Assembly: GCF_006874425.1 (NCBI RefSeq)
Contig: NZ_VIJZ01000003.1
Span: forward strand, 372,001 to 436,000
DNA length: 64,000 bases
From: Paenibacillus ottowii
GTDB taxonomy: Bacteria > Bacillota > Bacilli > Paenibacillales > Paenibacillaceae
Direction of reading: 5' to 3'
Under the pieces are notes generated by a model. The model saw nothing but the letters and a program-made list of their open reading frames with translations. It was not told the origin of the DNA and did not search any database. This document shows, in pieces, positions 53,093-63,788 of the stretch (position 1 is the first letter of the stretch; every line of letters begins with the position of its first letter). A program made the translations under genes and the position numbers.

Positions 53093-54037
53093 TTATTCAG
53101 ATGAGCTTTCAGGAGCTACGCTCTTACGGTAGGATGTCGGCGACTGACCGGACCAGCGTTTAAATTGCCTGCTAAAATGTGCAATATCTCCATAGCCGAG
53201 CAGTTCAGCAATTTGCTGCACCGACCATTGCGGATCAGCCAGCAGCAGCTTGGCCTCATGCAAAACAAGCTCGGAGAGATACACTCGCGGAGATACGCCA
53301 AAAACACTACGGAATACACGATTGCAATGGGACACGCTAATACCAAGTTCGGATGAAATTCCCTCAATCCCATCCTGTTTTTCCGCCGAGCCTGCCTGCC
53401 TATAAGGCTGATTGACCCTGCCCTGAAGTCGACTGGCAATCTGATGGGCAAGCTCTGCCTGCACATATCCACGCCCTGGTAGATGAGCAGCTTCACTGGA
53501 TACTGCCTCCCACAGCGTTGCGAACAGTTCAAATACAGCAGATTGAATCCGCATACGCTTTGCCACCGAATCACCACTTATCCCCATGTCTTCAAGCGCG
53601 GAAAGGTCAAGCAGCTTACTCAGCGCTGGCCCCATCTGCTTCGCCACCGCGCCATCAGCTGGAAAAAGCACTTGCTCCAAACGACTCAGGAGCGAAAGAA
53701 ACAATTTATCATCAATGTCGAAATGCATGCAAAAATACGTAAACCCCTGCCCGCTACTGCGGCTGGAGTGGACCATTCCCGGGCGCAAAAGCATCAGATC
53801 ACCCTGTCGCTGAATAAAGCTGTGACCATCCACAACCATGACCTGCTCTCCCGCAAGCACGATATTAATTTCATATTGCGGATGTTCATGTGGTGGATAA
53901 TTCCAGTCTCTTCTGACACTTCGTGTATGGATGGCAAATAGATTGACCGTAGTCCGCACATCGGGAAAAAAGAATTCCTCTCCGGCGACCGTAAGGTCTG
54001 GATCATGGGGACGCTTCGGTAAACGTGGTGACGACAT
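53093..54037 (-). CDS. AraC-family regulator with cupin sensor domain
   Basis: 314 residues. The N-terminal cupin-like arm (about 20-160; HEHPQYEINIVLAGEQVMVVDGHSF, GDLMLLRPGMVHSS) binds a sugar-type effector. The C-terminal AraC HTH pair is GISSELGISVSHCNRVFRSVFGVSPRVYL and SVQQIAELLGYGDIAHFSRQFKRWSGQSPTSYR. GGAGGG precedes the ATG. It is divergent from the GH52-GH67 operon, so it probably activates that operon in response to xylobiose or an aldouronic acid. The rightward promoter (TTGACA at 54115-54120 with a poor -10) would suit an activator. Confidence 0.9.
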   Translation of the reverse strand: MSSPRLPKRPHDPDLTVAGEEFFFPDVRTTVNLFAIHTRSVRRDWNYPPHEHPQYEINIVLAGEQVMVVDGHSFIQRQGDLMLLRPGMVHSSRSSGQGFTYFCMHFDIDDKLFLSLLSRLEQVLFPADGAVAKQMGPALSKLLDLSALEDMGISGDSVAKRMRIQSAVFELFATLWEAVSSEAAHLPGRGYVQAELAHQIASRLQGRVNQPYRQAGSAEKQDGIEGISSELGISVSHCNRVFRSVFGVSPRVYLSELVLHEAKLLLADPQWSVQQIAELLGYGDIAHFSRQFKRWSGQSPTSYRKSVAPESSSE

Positions 54038-54202
54038 GTTTTCCCTCCTGGCTCATTTACATCGCTATCTCCAGTATATCGCTTTCAGCACGATTTGGAT
54101 AAATAGTTGAGCGATTTGACAATGGTTCCTCGGCACATGTCATGCTAGGCTCTAATTGAAGCTAATCAACGTTACATTTTATCATGAAAGGGGTTTCAAT
54201 AG

Positions 54203-56401
54203 ATGTCGAAAAACATATTTTATAACACGCAGCATGCACCTATCGGTTCATTTTCCAGCTTTACACTGGGGTTTAAGGGGAATCGCGGCGGACTTGGCCT
54301 GGAGCTAGGCAAACCTGCTGATGAAAATGTATACATCGGACTACAATCCAGGGATGGCGGATCGTATGAGGCGCTTCCTTTTTTCGCATCCATACAGGAT
54401 GAAAGTACTCGCTACGATGTGGAGAAAAAGGATAAAAAAACAGAGCCTTTGCTCGTTGCCTTTGCCGACCAAGACATCACCCGTGAGCTAAAAGCAGGAA
54501 CCGATACATGGCAGGCAGGTGATTTGACGTTCCGGCTGTACTCTCCCGTTCGCCCGGTGCCCGAACCGGGAATTGCGGGCATAGATGAGCTACGGGCAGC
54601 ATTGGTTCCGGCAGTATTTGCCGAGCTGACGATCGATAATACACAGGGCACTGCTGCACGAAGAGCCTTTTTCGGCTATCAAGGCAGTGATCCGTATAGC
54701 GGCATACGCATTATAGGGGAAGACCCACGCAGAGACACTATGGATTCTCCTCCATTGGAGGAAAGACTCACAGGTATCGGTCAAGGACGAAGCACAGCTA
54801 TTGTGACCAACAGCAGCGAGGCGGTACCTGCCAGCGGATTTGCAATGGAGAAGCTGCTTGGGGAAACCATGGCCGATAACTTATCCTTTGGCCTGGGCAC
54901 AACAGGTGCGCTCCTGATGGACGTTCCCGCAGGGGAAAAGCGCACGTATACCTTCGCCATATGCTTTTATCGCGGCGGCATTGTGACAACAGGCATCGAA
55001 GCATCATATTACTATACCCGGCTGTTCAAGGATATTGAAGATGTGGGAAGCTATGCGTTGAAGCATTTTAACGACCTGACCGCAGCCTGTGTTCAGGGGA
55101 ATGACTGGATCGAATCAGCCAGCCTGAGCCCAGATCAGGAGTTTATGCTCGCTCAGGCGATCCACAGCTATTACGGCAGCACCCAATTGCTCAGTCAGCA
55201 AGAGGATGGCGAACCGATCTGGATCGTGAACGAAGGCGAGTACCGGATGATGAATACACTCGATCTGACGGCGGATCAGCTTTATTATGAATTGATTTTG
55301 AATCCATGGACGGTACGCAACGAGCTGGAGTGGTTTGTCCAAAGGTATAGCTATCGGGATGAGGTACGTTTCCCGGGAGAGGAACATACCCATCCAGGGG
55401 GGATCACGTTTACCCATGATATGGGCGTGGCTAATGTGTTCTCCCGGCAGGGGTACTCCTGTTATGAGCTGGCAGGGATTGACGACTGTTTCTCTTATAT
55501 GAGCCACGAGGAATTGGTAAACTGGCTTTGCTGCGCCACGGTATATATCGAGCAGACACAGGATCAGTCATTTACGGCACGTATGCTGCCTGTCTTGTGC
55601 GACTGCTTCGAAAGCATGCTGCGGCGAGATCATCCAGATCCGGCCCAACGAAACGGCTTAATGGGCCTGGACAGCTCAAGAACCCGGGGAGGTGCAGAAA
55701 TTACAACTTACGATAGTCTGGATGTATCCTTGGGTCAGTCCCGCAATAACATTTATTTAGGCAGCAAATGCTGGGCGGTATATGTTGCGCTGGAAAAGAT
55801 ATTTGCCTCAAAAGGGCTTAGCTCCCTTTCGCAGGAAGCCGGCTCACAGGCAGACAAATGCGCAGCGTCGATTACCGCTCACATGACAGACAAAGGCTAT
55901 ATTCCTGCAGTCATTAAGGAAGGCAACGATTCGCAGATTATTCCTGCCATTGAGGGATTGATCTTCCCTTATTTTACAGGATGTGAAGATGCGCTTAAGC
56001 CTGATGGGCGGTTCAGTGGATATATCCAGGCACTTCGGCGCCATTTGCAAACCGTACTCGTACCGGGGGTTTGTCTATTTGAGGACGGAGGCTGGAAGTT
56101 ATCCTCGACCAGTAACAACTCCTGGTTAAGCAAAATTTATCTGTCACAGTTTATTGCTCGTGAGCTGCTGGAGCTGCCTTGGCAGGAAACGGGGCAAGCG
56201 GCTGATGCAGCCCATGTCTCATGGCTCCTGCATCCTGAAGAATCCTATTGGTGCTGGAGCGACCAAATGCTCTCCGGTATTGCCCACGGCAGCAAATATT
56301 ACCCACGCGGAGTTACCGCTATTTTGTGGCTGTATGAAGGCAAAGGGAATCGACTGACTCTCCCCCAGCATATGAGTCAAGATGAGAAGCAACATGCCTG
56401 A
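54203..56401 (+). CDS. GH52 beta-xylosidase
   Basis: 732-residue cytoplasmic retaining beta-xylosidase that releases xylose from xylooligosaccharides. The sequence follows Geobacillus XynB2-type enzymes closely, starting with [21 protein letters not shown]. The nucleophile is Glu344 in [13 protein letters not shown], and the acid/base Asp lies in [17 protein letters not shown] (near residue 505). No signal peptide. It is the first gene of a two-gene operon with the alpha-glucuronidase; the best ATG of the next gene lies 43 nt after its stop. Confidence 0.95.
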   Translation: MSKNIFYNTQHAPIGSFSSFTLGFKGNRGGLGLELGKPADENVYIGLQSRDGGSYEALPFFASIQDESTRYDVEKKDKKTEPLLVAFADQDITRELKAGTDTWQAGDLTFRLYSPVRPVPEPGIAGIDELRAALVPAVFAELTIDNTQGTAARRAFFGYQGSDPYSGIRIIGEDPRRDTMDSPPLEERLTGIGQGRSTAIVTNSSEAVPASGFAMEKLLGETMADNLSFGLGTTGALLMDVPAGEKRTYTFAICFYRGGIVTTGIEASYYYTRLFKDIEDVGSYALKHFNDLTAACVQGNDWIESASLSPDQEFMLAQAIHSYYGSTQLLSQQEDGEPIWIVNEGEYRMMNTLDLTADQLYYELILNPWTVRNELEWFVQRYSYRDEVRFPGEEHTHPGGITFTHDMGVANVFSRQGYSCYELAGIDDCFSYMSHEELVNWLCCATVYIEQTQDQSFTARMLPVLCDCFESMLRRDHPDPAQRNGLMGLDSSRTRGGAEITTYDSLDVSLGQSRNNIYLGSKCWAVYVALEKIFASKGLSSLSQEAGSQADKCAASITAHMTDKGYIPAVIKEGNDSQIIPAIEGLIFPYFTGCEDALKPDGRFSGYIQALRRHLQTVLVPGVCLFEDGGWKLSSTSNNSWLSKIYLSQFIARELLELPWQETGQAADAAHVSWLLHPEESYWCWSDQMLSGIAHGSKYYPRGVTAILWLYEGKGNRLTLPQHMSQDEKQHA

Positions 56402-56444
56402 AACGAACGAACCCTCACTTGCGCAAAGGAGGTCCAAATCAAAT

Positions 56445-58703
56445 ATGAGCAAGCGTATGGATATGCCAAAAGAGAGCGGCTATGACGCCTGGCTTCACTA
56501 CCGCCGTGATCGCCATGTGAAACAGATGCCTGCTTGGTGTAGAGTCATCGTGGTTCATGAAACAGATGATGAAGTGCTTCAGACGGCTGCGAGCGAGCTC
56601 CAGCAAGGTTTGGCCTCCATGTTCGGACAGCAGCCGAAGATAAGTACCGTTCCTGCCCATGAACCCTTTGTTGCGCTGGGTACGTTCCAGGATCACCCAT
56701 GCGTAGCAGAACGTTTTAGCGCAGAGGAACAGGCAGAAGTGAGCGCAGAAGGCTACCGGATTCGCGGGGTAGAGGTGTCGGAGCTTGCAGGTTTAACTGG
56801 GCAAGATCACGCTGATATCAAAGGACGGTGCGTTACAGTCGCGGGCCAAACCTCCAAAGGGGTATTGTACGGGGTCTTTCATTTGCTGCGCTATCTGCAA
56901 GGCGGACTAGACGGCAAGCTGAAGTCCACTGCCAAACAATCATTGCATGCTCCCATTCTAGACCTATTGTCTAATCCAGCTAATCCCATTCGTATGATCA
57001 ATCACTGGGATAACATGGATGGGAGCGTTGAACGTGGATATGCTGGGGCGTCTATTTTCTACAACAACAATGCCTTTACTACAAATATGGAGCGCCTCCG
57101 AGACTATGCCCGTCTACTCGCTTCTGTAGGCATTCAGGCGCTGTCCATTAATAATGTGAATGTCCATCAGGTGGAAACCGAGCTGATTACGGATCGGTTT
57201 TTACCCGATGTGGCCAAGGTAGCTGCCATCTTTCGCGCCTATGGTATCCAAATCTACTTGAGCATTAACTACGCCAGCCCCATTCAGCTTGGCGGGTTAA
57301 CCACAGCCGATCCTCTAGACCCCGATGTCGCTGAATGGTGGCAGACCAAGGCCCGGGAGATTTACGCAGCCGTTCCCGATCTGGGTGGTTTTGTGGTCAA
57401 GGCCGACTCTGAAAATCGGCCCGGGCCCTTCAGCTATGGACGCCATCACGCCGATGGAGCCAATATGCTGGCGGATGCGCTACGGCCCTATGGTGGACGT
57501 GTGATTTGGCGTTGCTTTGTCTACGACTGCAAACAGGACTGGCGTGACCGCAAGACGGATCGGGCTCGCGCAGCCTTCGACCATTTCAAACCGCTGGATG
57601 GACTGTTCCGGGATAATGTCATTTTACAGATTAAAAATGGCCCTATGGATTTTCAGGTGCGCGAGCCTGTCTCCCCCCTGTTCGGCGCGCTGGAAGCCAC
57701 TCAGGTACTGCTGGAATTTCAAATTGCGCAGGAGTATACCGGACAACAAAAGCATCTATGCTACCTGGTTCCGCAATGGAAGGAAGTGCTCGACTTTGAC
57801 ACCTATGCACAGGGAAAAGGCTCTACCATCAAGCGCATCGTGAGTGGCGCTTTGCATAACAGCAGCAATTCCAACTCCCATCGTGGCAAGGCTATTGTCC
57901 ATGCAAACAGCGGTAGCCTTCAGGAAAAGCCAACGCATCATATTCCTAAACCCACGAACTTTGGAATAGCCGCTGTTTCTAATATTGGTGCAGACACCAA
58001 TTGGACCGGACATTTGCTCGCCCAATCCAACCTTTACGGCTACGGCCGATTGGCATGGGACCCGGATCTATCCGCAGATGAAATCGCGGATGAATGGGTT
58101 CGGCTGACATTCAGCGGCCAAGGTAAGGATAACGGTGATACCGAGTTGATTCCTACCATTAAGCAAATGTTGCTCGATTCATGGAATATCTACGAGTCCT
58201 ACACTGCTCCTCTCGGAGTCGGCTGGATGGTCAGTCCCAATCACCACTATGGGCCAGATGTAGATGGATATGAATATTCGATGTGGGGCACCTACCATTT
58301 TGCCGATTGCTGGGGAATCGGGGTAGATCGCACGACTGCGACGGGAACAGGCTATGCAGGACATTATTTTCCTCCTGTTGCCGGGATCTACGAATCTATA
58401 GACAGCTGTCCAGATGAGCTGCTCTTATTTTTTCACCATGTCCCTTATACGCATGTGCTCCACTCCGGACAAACGGTCATACAGCACATTTATGATACTC
58501 ACTTTGAAGGTGCAGAACGTGCGGCACATCTTCATGCAACATGGATTAGTCTGCGAGAGCAACTACATGAGACAATCTACGAACAGGTGCTGACACGGCT
58601 TGAACATCAGGCTGAGCACGCCGAGGAATGGCGGGATCGAATCAATACGTATTTTTATCGCAAAAGCGGGATTCCTGACGAAAAAAATCGCCCTATCTAT
58701 TAA
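56445..58703 (+). CDS. aguA: GH67 alpha-glucuronidase
   Basis: 752 residues, cytoplasmic. It removes 4-O-methylglucuronic acid from the non-reducing xylose of aldouronic acids. GH67 landmarks are [21 protein letters not shown] near the start of the barrel, [28 protein letters not shown], the catalytic region [27 protein letters not shown], and [16 protein letters not shown] 56445 is chosen because AAAGGAGGT lies 11 nt upstream; a longer in-frame start at 56382 would overlap the GH52 stop. Together with GH52 and the GH10 locus it completes a glucuronoxylan pathway. Confidence 0.95.
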   Translation: MSKRMDMPKESGYDAWLHYRRDRHVKQMPAWCRVIVVHETDDEVLQTAASELQQGLASMFGQQPKISTVPAHEPFVALGTFQDHPCVAERFSAEEQAEVSAEGYRIRGVEVSELAGLTGQDHADIKGRCVTVAGQTSKGVLYGVFHLLRYLQGGLDGKLKSTAKQSLHAPILDLLSNPANPIRMINHWDNMDGSVERGYAGASIFYNNNAFTTNMERLRDYARLLASVGIQALSINNVNVHQVETELITDRFLPDVAKVAAIFRAYGIQIYLSINYASPIQLGGLTTADPLDPDVAEWWQTKAREIYAAVPDLGGFVVKADSENRPGPFSYGRHHADGANMLADALRPYGGRVIWRCFVYDCKQDWRDRKTDRARAAFDHFKPLDGLFRDNVILQIKNGPMDFQVREPVSPLFGALEATQVLLEFQIAQEYTGQQKHLCYLVPQWKEVLDFDTYAQGKGSTIKRIVSGALHNSSNSNSHRGKAIVHANSGSLQEKPTHHIPKPTNFGIAAVSNIGADTNWTGHLLAQSNLYGYGRLAWDPDLSADEIADEWVRLTFSGQGKDNGDTELIPTIKQMLLDSWNIYESYTAPLGVGWMVSPNHHYGPDVDGYEYSMWGTYHFADCWGIGVDRTTATGTGYAGHYFPPVAGIYESIDSCPDELLLFFHHVPYTHVLHSGQTVIQHIYDTHFEGAERAAHLHATWISLREQLHETIYEQVLTRLEHQAEHAEEWRDRINTYFYRKSGIPDEKNRPIY

Positions 58704-58766
58704 GCAGGTAGTTCATGTTTGCTTGTATACACACCGGGATTTGCCTTCCCTATTATAGCAATCCAT

Positions 58767-58804
58767 AAAAGACACACGTCTTACTCAGACCCGTGTCTTT
58801 TTTT
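58767..58804 (+). terminator. Terminator of the GH52-GH67 operon
   Basis: AAAAGACAC..CG..CG..GTGTCTTTTTTT. Confidence 0.75.
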
Positions 58805-58887
58805 GCATGGCCTAATTTATGCACACGGTTGCTAACGAAAAATGTCATATTTGTCCACCTTTAATGTGCAATAAATTCTTCTATTTT

Positions 58888-58902
58888 GTGCAACCGCTTG
58901 CT
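58888..58902. promoter_or_regulatory. cre site 1 upstream of the beta/alpha-amylase gene
   Basis: GTGCAACCGCTTGCT matches the cre consensus at 14 of 15 positions. Confidence 0.6.
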
Positions 58903-58913
58903 TTATACTATTT

Positions 58914-58929
58914 TTGTAGACGTTTACAA
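58914..58929. promoter_or_regulatory. cre site 2 upstream of the beta/alpha-amylase gene
   Basis: TTGTAGACGTTTACAA is a near-perfect palindrome and matches the cre consensus with one mismatch. It lies just downstream of the TATACT -10 candidate (58904-58909). Confidence 0.65.
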
Positions 58930-58971
58930 AATGTTGTCGAATTAGACTATGCTTTGGGGAGGATGATCGGT

Positions 58972-61900
58972 TTGACCTTATATCGAAGTCTATGGAAAAA
59001 AGGGTGTATGCTTCTACTAAGCCTTGTGCTGTCTCTGACCGCCTTCATTGGCTCACCCTCTAATACGGCGAGCGCTGCGGTTGCAGAGGATTTTCAGGCT
59101 TCCGTCATGGGACCGCTGGCGAAAATTAACGACTGGGGTTCCTTCAAAAAACAGCTACAAACATTGAAAAACAATGGCGTGTATGCCATCACTACTGACG
59201 TCTGGTGGGGCTATGTAGAAAGCGCAGGAGATAACCAGTTCGATTGGAGCTACTACAAGACCTATGCAAATGCCGTGAAAGAAGCGGGGCTGAAGTGGGT
59301 CCCTATCATCTCAACGCATAAGTGTGGAGGAAATGTGGGAGATGACTGCAACATCCCACTGCCAAGCTGGCTGTCGAGCAAAGGCAGTGCAGATGAAATG
59401 CAGTTCAAGGACGAAAAAGGCTATTCCAATAGCGAAGCCCTTTCCCCATTGTGGAGCGGAACCGGTAAACAATATGACGAACTGTATGCCTCATTCGCTG
59501 AAAACTTTGCCGGGTATAAAAGTATCATTCCCAAAATTTATTTGAGCGGCGGTCCTTCTGGGGAACTGCGCTATCCGTCCTACTATCCAGCAGCAGGGTG
59601 GAGCTACCCGGGACGAGGCAAGTTCCAAGCTTATACTGAAACAGCCAAAAATGCATTCCGCACAGCTATGAATGACAAGTACGGATCATTGGACAAGATT
59701 AATGCTGCTTGGGGCACCAAACTTACCAGCCTTAGCCAAATCAATCCACCGACCGACGGGGATGGATTTTACACGAATGGCGGGTATAATTCCGTGTATG
59801 GAAAGGATTTTCTGTCGTGGTACCAAAGCGTACTTGAGAAGCATCTAGGTGTCATCGGGGCAGCTGCCCATAAAAACTTCGATTCTGTGTTCGGTGTCCG
59901 GATCGGGGCCAAAGTTTCCGGTTTGCACTGGCAAATGAACAATCCTGCCATGCCGCACAGCACAGAACAAGCGGGTGGATATTATGATTACAACCGTCTC
60001 ATTCAGAAATTCAAGGATGCCGATCTAGACTTGACATTTACTTGCCTAGAGATGAGTGACAGTGGCACAGCACCGAATTATTCGTTGCCGTCCACCCTGG
60101 TTGATACCGTCTCCTCCATCGCGAATGCCAAGGGTGTTCGCCTGAATGGTGAAAATGCACTCCCGACAGGCGGCAGCGGCTTCCAAAAAATCGAGGAGAA
60201 AATCACGAAGTTCGGTTATCACGGGTTTACGTTATTACGCATCAACAATCTCGTCAACAATGACGGCTCACCAACCGGTGAGTTGAGTGGATTCAAACAA
60301 TATATCATCAGCAAAGCCAAGCCTGACAACAATGGCGGTACAGGCAACAAAGTAACGATATACTATAAAAAAGGCTTCAACTCGCCTTACATTCACTATC
60401 GTCCGGCTGGCGGTAACTGGACTGCTGCACCCGGTGTGAAAATGCAGGATGCCGAAATTAGCGGCTATGCTAAAATTACTGTCGACATCGGTTCTGCTTC
60501 CCAATTGGAAGCCGCTTTTAATGACGGCAATAACAACTGGGACAGCAACAACACCAAAAACTACTCGTTCAGCACGGGCACTTCTACGTACACGCCTGGT
60601 AATAGCGGCAACGCAGGAACAATCACTTCAGGCGCTCCATCGGGCGCGAATCCTGGGGATGGCGGCGGTACAACTAACAAAGTAACGGTATACTACAAAA
60701 AAGGCTTCAACTCACCTTACATTCACTACCGTCCGACTGGAGGTAACTGGACTGCTGTGCCTGGCGTGAAGATGCAAGACGCCGAGATTAGCGGCTATGC
60801 TAAAATTACCGTCGATATCGGCACTGCCTCCCAATTGGAAGCTGCTTTTAATGACGGCAATAACAACTGGGACAGCAATAACACTAAAAACTACTCTTTC
60901 AGCACTGGAACTTCTACCTACACACCCGGCTTGAACGGAGCTGCAGGATCTATCCGAACAGGGGCACCTTCAGGAAGTACGATCAGCGTAGTGGCTTCCA
61001 CCTACGCAACCAACCTCAACGAAGTGGCGGGACCTATCCAAACCGAAAAACTTTCGGGTGTATCCTTAAACGTAAGCACTTCTACCTATACACCCAACGT
61101 TAACGGAGTTGAAGTAACTGCTCAAACGGAGGCGCTTTCGAGCGCCTTCACCTCTATAGATCCGGGTACCCTCTCCAAGCCCACTCCCCTTGGCACAGAC
61201 TGGAGCAAACAAAGCATTTATTTTATCATGACAGACCGTTTCAGCAACGGGGATACATCTAACGATAACTATGGTGGCTTCAATTCCAACAACAACGATC
61301 AACGCAAGTGGCATGGTGGCGATTTTCAAGGTATTATTAACAAACTCGACTACATTAAAAATATGGGATTTACCGCGATCTGGATTACACCGGTAACGAT
61401 GCAAAAAAGTGAATACGCTTACCACGGCTATCATACGTATGATTTTTATGCGGTTGACGGACATCTCGGAACAATGGACAAGCTCCAAGAGCTGGTTCGC
61501 AAGGCACATGACAAAAATATCGCTGTGATGCTGGACGTAGTCGTGAATCATACGGGTGATTTCCAGCCAGGGAACGGCTTTGCCAAAGCTCCTTTTGACA
61601 AAGCAGACTGGTATCATCACAATGGTGACATTACAGGAGGGGACTACGACTCCAACAACCAATGGAAAATCGAAAACGGTGATGTAGCTGGACTGGATGA
61701 CTTAAATCATGAAAACCCTGCTACCGCCAACGAGCTTAAAAACTGGATCAAATGGCTGCTTAATGAGACAGGCATCGATGGACTGCGGTTGGATACCGCC
61801 AAGCATGTACCAAAAGGTTTTCTAAAGGATTTTGACCAAGCCGCCAATACCTTCACTATGGGCGAAATTTTCCATGGCGACCCTGCTTATGTGGGGGATT

Positions 61901-62562
61901 ACACCCGGTATCTCGATGCCGCACTAGATTTTCCGATGTATTATACAATCAAGGACGTGTTCGGACACGATCAATCCATGAGAAAAATCAAGGAACGCTA
62001 TTCCGATGATCGTTACTATCGCGATGCCCAGACCAACGGTGTATTTATCGACAATCATGATGTAAAACGTTTCCTGAATGACGCCTCCGGCAAGCCGGGT
62101 GCTAACTATGACAAATGGCCACAGCTCAAAACTGCTTTGGGCTTTACTCTGACATCACGCGGAATTCCAATCATCTATCAAGGCACTGAGCAAGGCTTTA
62201 ATGGCGGAGATGACCCCGGCAATCGGGAGAATATGGTTTTCAACTCCAACCATGACTTGTATCAGTACATTGCTAAGCTGAATAATGTGCGCAATAACCA
62301 CCCTGCTCTGCAAAACGGCGGCCAAAAGGAAAAATGGGTGGACGACTCCTTTTACAGTTTTCAGCGCTCTAAAAACGGTGACGAGGCCATCGTATTTATC
62401 AACAACTCCTGGAATAGCCAAACCCGCACGATTGGCAACTTCGATAATCTGTCCAACGGAACTCGCCTGACCAACCAGCTAAGCAATGACTCCGTTCAGA
62501 TTAACAACGGTTCGATCACTGTGACTCTTGCTCCAAAGGAAGTTAAAATTTTCACCAAGTAA
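58972..62562 (+). CDS. Secreted beta/alpha-amylase polyprotein (GH14 - CBM25 x2 - GH13)
   Basis: 1196 residues from a TTG at 58972, 9 nt after GGGGAGG; longer in-frame starts lack a site. This is the length I recall for the P. polymyxa enzyme. Signal peptide about 1-35 (ends TASAA). The GH14 beta-amylase domain follows (catalytic Glu in SGGPSGELRYPS and in RLNGENALP). Two almost identical CBM25 starch-binding repeats come next (KVTIYYKKGFNSPYIHYRP..), then a Thr/Ser-rich linker. The GH13 alpha-amylase is C-terminal (HGYHTYDFYAVDGHLG, GLRLDTAKHV, MGEIFHG, IDNHDVKRF). In P. polymyxa the precursor is cut by proteases into separate amylases. Two cre sites upstream predict catabolite repression. 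Confidence 0.97.
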   Translation: MTLYRSLWKKGCMLLLSLVLSLTAFIGSPSNTASAAVAEDFQASVMGPLAKINDWGSFKKQLQTLKNNGVYAITTDVWWGYVESAGDNQFDWSYYKTYANAVKEAGLKWVPIISTHKCGGNVGDDCNIPLPSWLSSKGSADEMQFKDEKGYSNSEALSPLWSGTGKQYDELYASFAENFAGYKSIIPKIYLSGGPSGELRYPSYYPAAGWSYPGRGKFQAYTETAKNAFRTAMNDKYGSLDKINAAWGTKLTSLSQINPPTDGDGFYTNGGYNSVYGKDFLSWYQSVLEKHLGVIGAAAHKNFDSVFGVRIGAKVSGLHWQMNNPAMPHSTEQAGGYYDYNRLIQKFKDADLDLTFTCLEMSDSGTAPNYSLPSTLVDTVSSIANAKGVRLNGENALPTGGSGFQKIEEKITKFGYHGFTLLRINNLVNNDGSPTGELSGFKQYIISKAKPDNNGGTGNKVTIYYKKGFNSPYIHYRPAGGNWTAAPGVKMQDAEISGYAKITVDIGSASQLEAAFNDGNNNWDSNNTKNYSFSTGTSTYTPGNSGNAGTITSGAPSGANPGDGGGTTNKVTVYYKKGFNSPYIHYRPTGGNWTAVPGVKMQDAEISGYAKITVDIGTASQLEAAFNDGNNNWDSNNTKNYSFSTGTSTYTPGLNGAAGSIRTGAPSGSTISVVASTYATNLNEVAGPIQTEKLSGVSLNVSTSTYTPNVNGVEVTAQTEALSSAFTSIDPGTLSKPTPLGTDWSKQSIYFIMTDRFSNGDTSNDNYGGFNSNNNDQRKWHGGDFQGIINKLDYIKNMGFTAIWITPVTMQKSEYAYHGYHTYDFYAVDGHLGTMDKLQELVRKAHDKNIAVMLDVVVNHTGDFQPGNGFAKAPFDKADWYHHNGDITGGDYDSNNQWKIENGDVAGLDDLNHENPATANELKNWIKWLLNETGIDGLRLDTAKHVPKGFLKDFDQAANTFTMGEIFHGDPAYVGDYTRYLDAALDFPMYYTIKDVFGHDQSMRKIKERYSDDRYYRDAQTNGVFIDNHDVKRFLNDASGKPGANYDKWPQLKTALGFTLTSRGIPIIYQGTEQGFNGGDDPGNRENMVFNSNHDLYQYIAKLNNVRNNHPALQNGGQKEKWVDDSFYSFQRSKNGDEAIVFINNSWNSQTRTIGNFDNLSNGTRLTNQLSNDSVQINNGSITVTLAPKEVKIFTK
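60335..60600 (+). repeat. CBM25 tandem repeat, unit 1
   Basis: About 266 bp encoding the first starch-binding module; nearly identical to unit 2, offset 330 bp. Could recombine. Confidence 0.8.
60665..60930 (+). repeat. CBM25 tandem repeat, unit 2
   Basis: Second copy of the module, differing mostly at third codon positions (and for example Pro-Ala to Pro-Thr in IHYRP[A/T]GGNW). Confidence 0.8.
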
Positions 62563-62627
62563 ACAGCGTTATTCAGTTACATTGGTTATTCAGATGTGCT
62601 AAAATAAATGATAGAAGGATATACTAA

Positions 62628-62760
62628 AAAAAGAGCAAGGATGCTGGTAACATCCCTACTCTTGGCAACAGCCGCTTTGAAGAGCGGTCGGCTGTTCAAA
62701 GGCGATCTACAGAAATAGACCGTTTTCCCCTTGAGCAGGGCGGTCTATTTCTTTTTGTTT
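62628..62760 (+). ncRNA. Antisense RNA, putative type I antitoxin
   Basis: A TATACT at 62620-62625 predicts a start near 62630. The transcript would contain hairpins GGATG..CATCC and ACAGCCGC..GCGGTCGGCTGT, and end at a terminator (GAAATAGACCG..CGGTCTATTTC then TTTTTGTTTT, 62712-62760). Its last ~15 nt are antisense to the 3' end of the toxin ORF on the other strand, the arrangement of TxpA/RatA-like type I systems. Confidence 0.6.
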
Positions 62761-62858
62761 TGGTTCAGCGCAATAACAATGGTAACGATTAATCCGATCA
62801 ACGCTACTAGTAGCGTGCCGAACATCATCATTAATGTCAGAGCATCCTTAACCTCCAC
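62745..62858 (-). CDS. Hol_Tox-like small hydrophobic toxin (type I)
   Basis: 37 residues from a GTG 8 nt after GGGAGG: M(V)EVKDAL followed by one membrane helix (LLVALIGLIVTIVIAL) and a basic tail (NQNKKK). The MEVKDAL start is the mark of the putative holin-like toxin family. On the minus strand an extended -10 (TGCTATAAT, at 62924-62932) precedes it. An antisense RNA overlaps its 3' end. Expected to damage the membrane when not silenced. Confidence 0.75.
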   Translation of the reverse strand: MEVKDALTLMMMFGTLLVALIGLIVTIVIALNQNKKK

Positions 62859-63020
62859 AGGCATCACCTCCCTTCCGGGAGACTTAGCCGACCGCCCACC
62901 TAAGCCATTCTGTTGTTACTGGAATTATAGCACGTAAATCCGTCCTTAAGCGACAACATTTTACATACTTATCCAGCCAATCTTATGCAAACACTCATCG
63001 TCTTTTTCTGCTTACACACT

Positions 63021-63758
63021 CTACTTTGTCTCTATACGGGTATAGCTTCTTAACGCCAATAAAAGCCCCAGCACAAAAATGAAACAAGTACTGATGATTC
63101 CTCCAGGAACATTCGTAAATGTTCTGCCCAGTGTGCCGTGTGGAGAAAACAATAACGGCACGGTCCATGGATAAAAGGTATTTCCAGGTGTATTAACCAA
63201 AACAAAATTTAAACACATAACGGTACACATCCCCATAATGGCGGGCACAAATTTTTTCCATCGTATAGCGAAGAACGTAATGATCGGGACGAGCATAGCG
63301 TGCATAATAATCATTTTAGTGAAGATTCCAAGCTGATATATAATGATTTCAAAGGTTAGTGGTCTGTCCGTAATTAACATACCCAATAGCGCAGATAGCC
63401 CAAATGCCAACAGAAGGCTAACAGCGATGTACATATAAATAACAAGCAGCTTGCTGAAGTAAAGACGATTCCGGCGAACCGGGCTTGTAAACAGGGCCAT
63501 ATGGGTCCTCTCTTGATATTCTCTCGCATAGATATAGCAGGTCAAAATATAATAGCTCATATACCCAGTCAGAAAATTAATAAGAGTAACAATACTCATA
63601 AAATAGTCATTCCAACCATCACGATCTATCGAATACTTGGGACTACCCGTGTAACTACAAAATTCCACCACAATGGTTAATACTAAAATCATTACACTCA
63701 ACAAAAGAATCTTAGTTCTTTTCAGCTTCAAGCACTCTGCTTTAAACAGGGCAAACAT
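63021..63758 (-). CDS. ABC-2 type permease (antimicrobial-peptide immunity type)
   Basis: 245 residues from the ATG at 63758, which follows AAAGGAGGT. Six membrane segments. The pattern (MFALFKAECLKLKRTKILLLSVM at the N-terminus, then an early loop with YSIDRDGWNDYFMSIVTLINF, and LFTSPVRRNRLYFSKLL) is that of BcrB/LanE/LanG permeases. It lies 30 nt after a similar permease cut by the window edge, and such pairs work with one ATPase. Probable export of, or immunity to, bacitracin or a lantibiotic; the substrate is inferred. Confidence 0.82.
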   Translation of the reverse strand: MFALFKAECLKLKRTKILLLSVMILVLTIVVEFCSYTGSPKYSIDRDGWNDYFMSIVTLINFLTGYMSYYILTCYIYAREYQERTHMALFTSPVRRNRLYFSKLLVIYMYIAVSLLLAFGLSALLGMLITDRPLTFEIIIYQLGIFTKMIIMHAMLVPIITFFAIRWKKFVPAIMGMCTVMCLNFVLVNTPGNTFYPWTVPLLFSPHGTLGRTFTNVPGGIISTCFIFVLGLLLALRSYTRIETK

Positions 63759-63788
63759 AGCAAACCTCCTTTGAAAAGCTCTCTCCAT

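Noticed and set aside
60335-60930. CRISPR-like or mobile repeat
   Set aside because: The two 266-bp repeats lie in frame inside the amylase gene and encode CBM25 modules.
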